This document shows, piece after piece, positions 63,896 to 64,000 of a stretch of 64,000 nt of DNA (within the stretch, counting starts at the first letter, position 1; every line of letters begins with the position of its first letter). The notes under the pieces were generated by a model that made no database searches, was not told the DNA's origin, and was given only the letters and a program-made list of their open reading frames with translations. Origin of the DNA: Candidatus Gastranaerophilales bacterium. GTDB taxonomy: Bacteria > Cyanobacteriota > Vampirovibrionia > Gastranaerophilales > Gastranaerophilaceae. The stretch lies in assembly GCA_944323695.1 (NCBI GenBank), contig CALUTI010000003.1, positions 150,863 to 214,862 on the forward strand. The letters run 5' to 3'. The translations under genes were made by a program, and so were the position numbers.

Positions 63896-64000
63896 TTTAC
63901 ATAAAAACTATTATGTGAACCTATCAGCATTTTCTTTCTCTTTGTTGCGAAGCAAAGAGAAAGAAAACGCTTGCAAAAGAAAGAGAAACACGCGACCGAA
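63896..64000. mobile_element. Left end of another terminal-repeat element (partial at window edge)
   Basis: TTTACATAAAAACTATTATG at 63896-63915 is identical to the terminal repeat of the 453-bp element at 27838. It continues with a long perfect hairpin, TTTCTTTCTCTTTG paired with CAAAGAGAAAGAAA (from about 63931), and runs off the window. Confidence 0.7.

Noticed and set aside
1..64000. CRISPR array
   Set aside because: No regularly spaced short direct repeats with variable spacers were seen, and no cas genes are present. The repeats found are palindromic, dispersed or tandem within proteins.

Overview
The window is AT-rich and gene-dense. Its gene families point to a non-photosynthetic relative of Cyanobacteria, most likely a gut Vampirovibrionia/Gastranaerophilales ('Melainabacteria') genome. 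The evidence is a lipid A and heptose set (lpxD-lpxC-fabZ, lpxA, hldE-C, a GT9 heptosyltransferase), an S-layer-homology protein, a cyanobacterial-type DprA-like protein, a GCS2-type glutamate-cysteine ligase, PPi-dependent phosphofructokinase with D-lactate-type dehydrogenase (fermentative glycolysis), and several pseudopilins with the N-terminal signature FTLAEVLITLGIIG. No photosynthesis genes are visible. The taxonomic placement is inference; no search was run.

Layout. 1-16 kb: tail of a pseudopilin, asd, GT9, a small HTH protein, hldE-C, lpxD-lpxC-fabZ, pfp, an M29 aminopeptidase with lpxA, a ROK glucokinase, an Hsp20, a 2-hydroxyacid dehydrogenase, a DUF4127 protein, mntP, a small Cys-rich protein behind a structured leader, and hpf. 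16-25 kb: a pseudopilin behind a G9 tract, a Met-rich leader peptide with an attenuator-like terminator, a membrane protein, an SGNH hydrolase, tRNA-Glu, ffh, ispF-HAD-Nudix, a small peptide/antisense RNA locus (copy A), a HEAT-like protein and a DprA-like protein. 25-41 kb: a UvrD/PcrA helicase, a 453-bp terminal-inverted-repeat element, a two-component pair with tadA and a TIGR02757-like gene, a second G9 pseudopilin (broken), a GGDEF protein, rimI-bioY, gshA-like, rsmA-ispE (ispE carries an in-frame 432-bp insertion with a DUF559 nuclease-like domain) and a large LysM protein. 41-54 kb: an orphan ABC ATPase, holA-holB, the second peptide/antisense locus (copy B), a PAS-GAF histidine kinase, a HEAT protein, tspO, YjbR, a TonB-like protein, a 2.1-kb island bounded by a duplicated tRNA-Ser 3' end, and rpsF-ssb-rpsR. 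54-64 kb: a GIY-YIG protein, an sRNA-like stretch, a winged-helix protein, the SLH protein, an XRE regulator, a pseudopilin, a polar-amino-acid binding lipoprotein, bioB, a hexapeptide transferase, thiF-like/thiS, a CDF transporter and a second terminal-repeat copy at the edge.

Most striking: (1) two paralogous loci, each with a 24-residue hydrophobic peptide, a near-consensus sense promoter, a convergent antisense promoter with identical consensus boxes and an antisense terminator inside the peptide gene, which is the architecture of a type I toxin-antitoxin system; (2) two pseudopilin genes whose Shine-Dalgarno-preceded start is followed by a G9 tract exactly one base short of the pilin frame, suggesting phase variation or recoding; (3) a Met-rich leader peptide coupled to mutually exclusive hairpins; (4) an in-frame inverted-repeat insertion in the essential gene ispE; (5) a tRNA-Ser-associated island without a recombinase.
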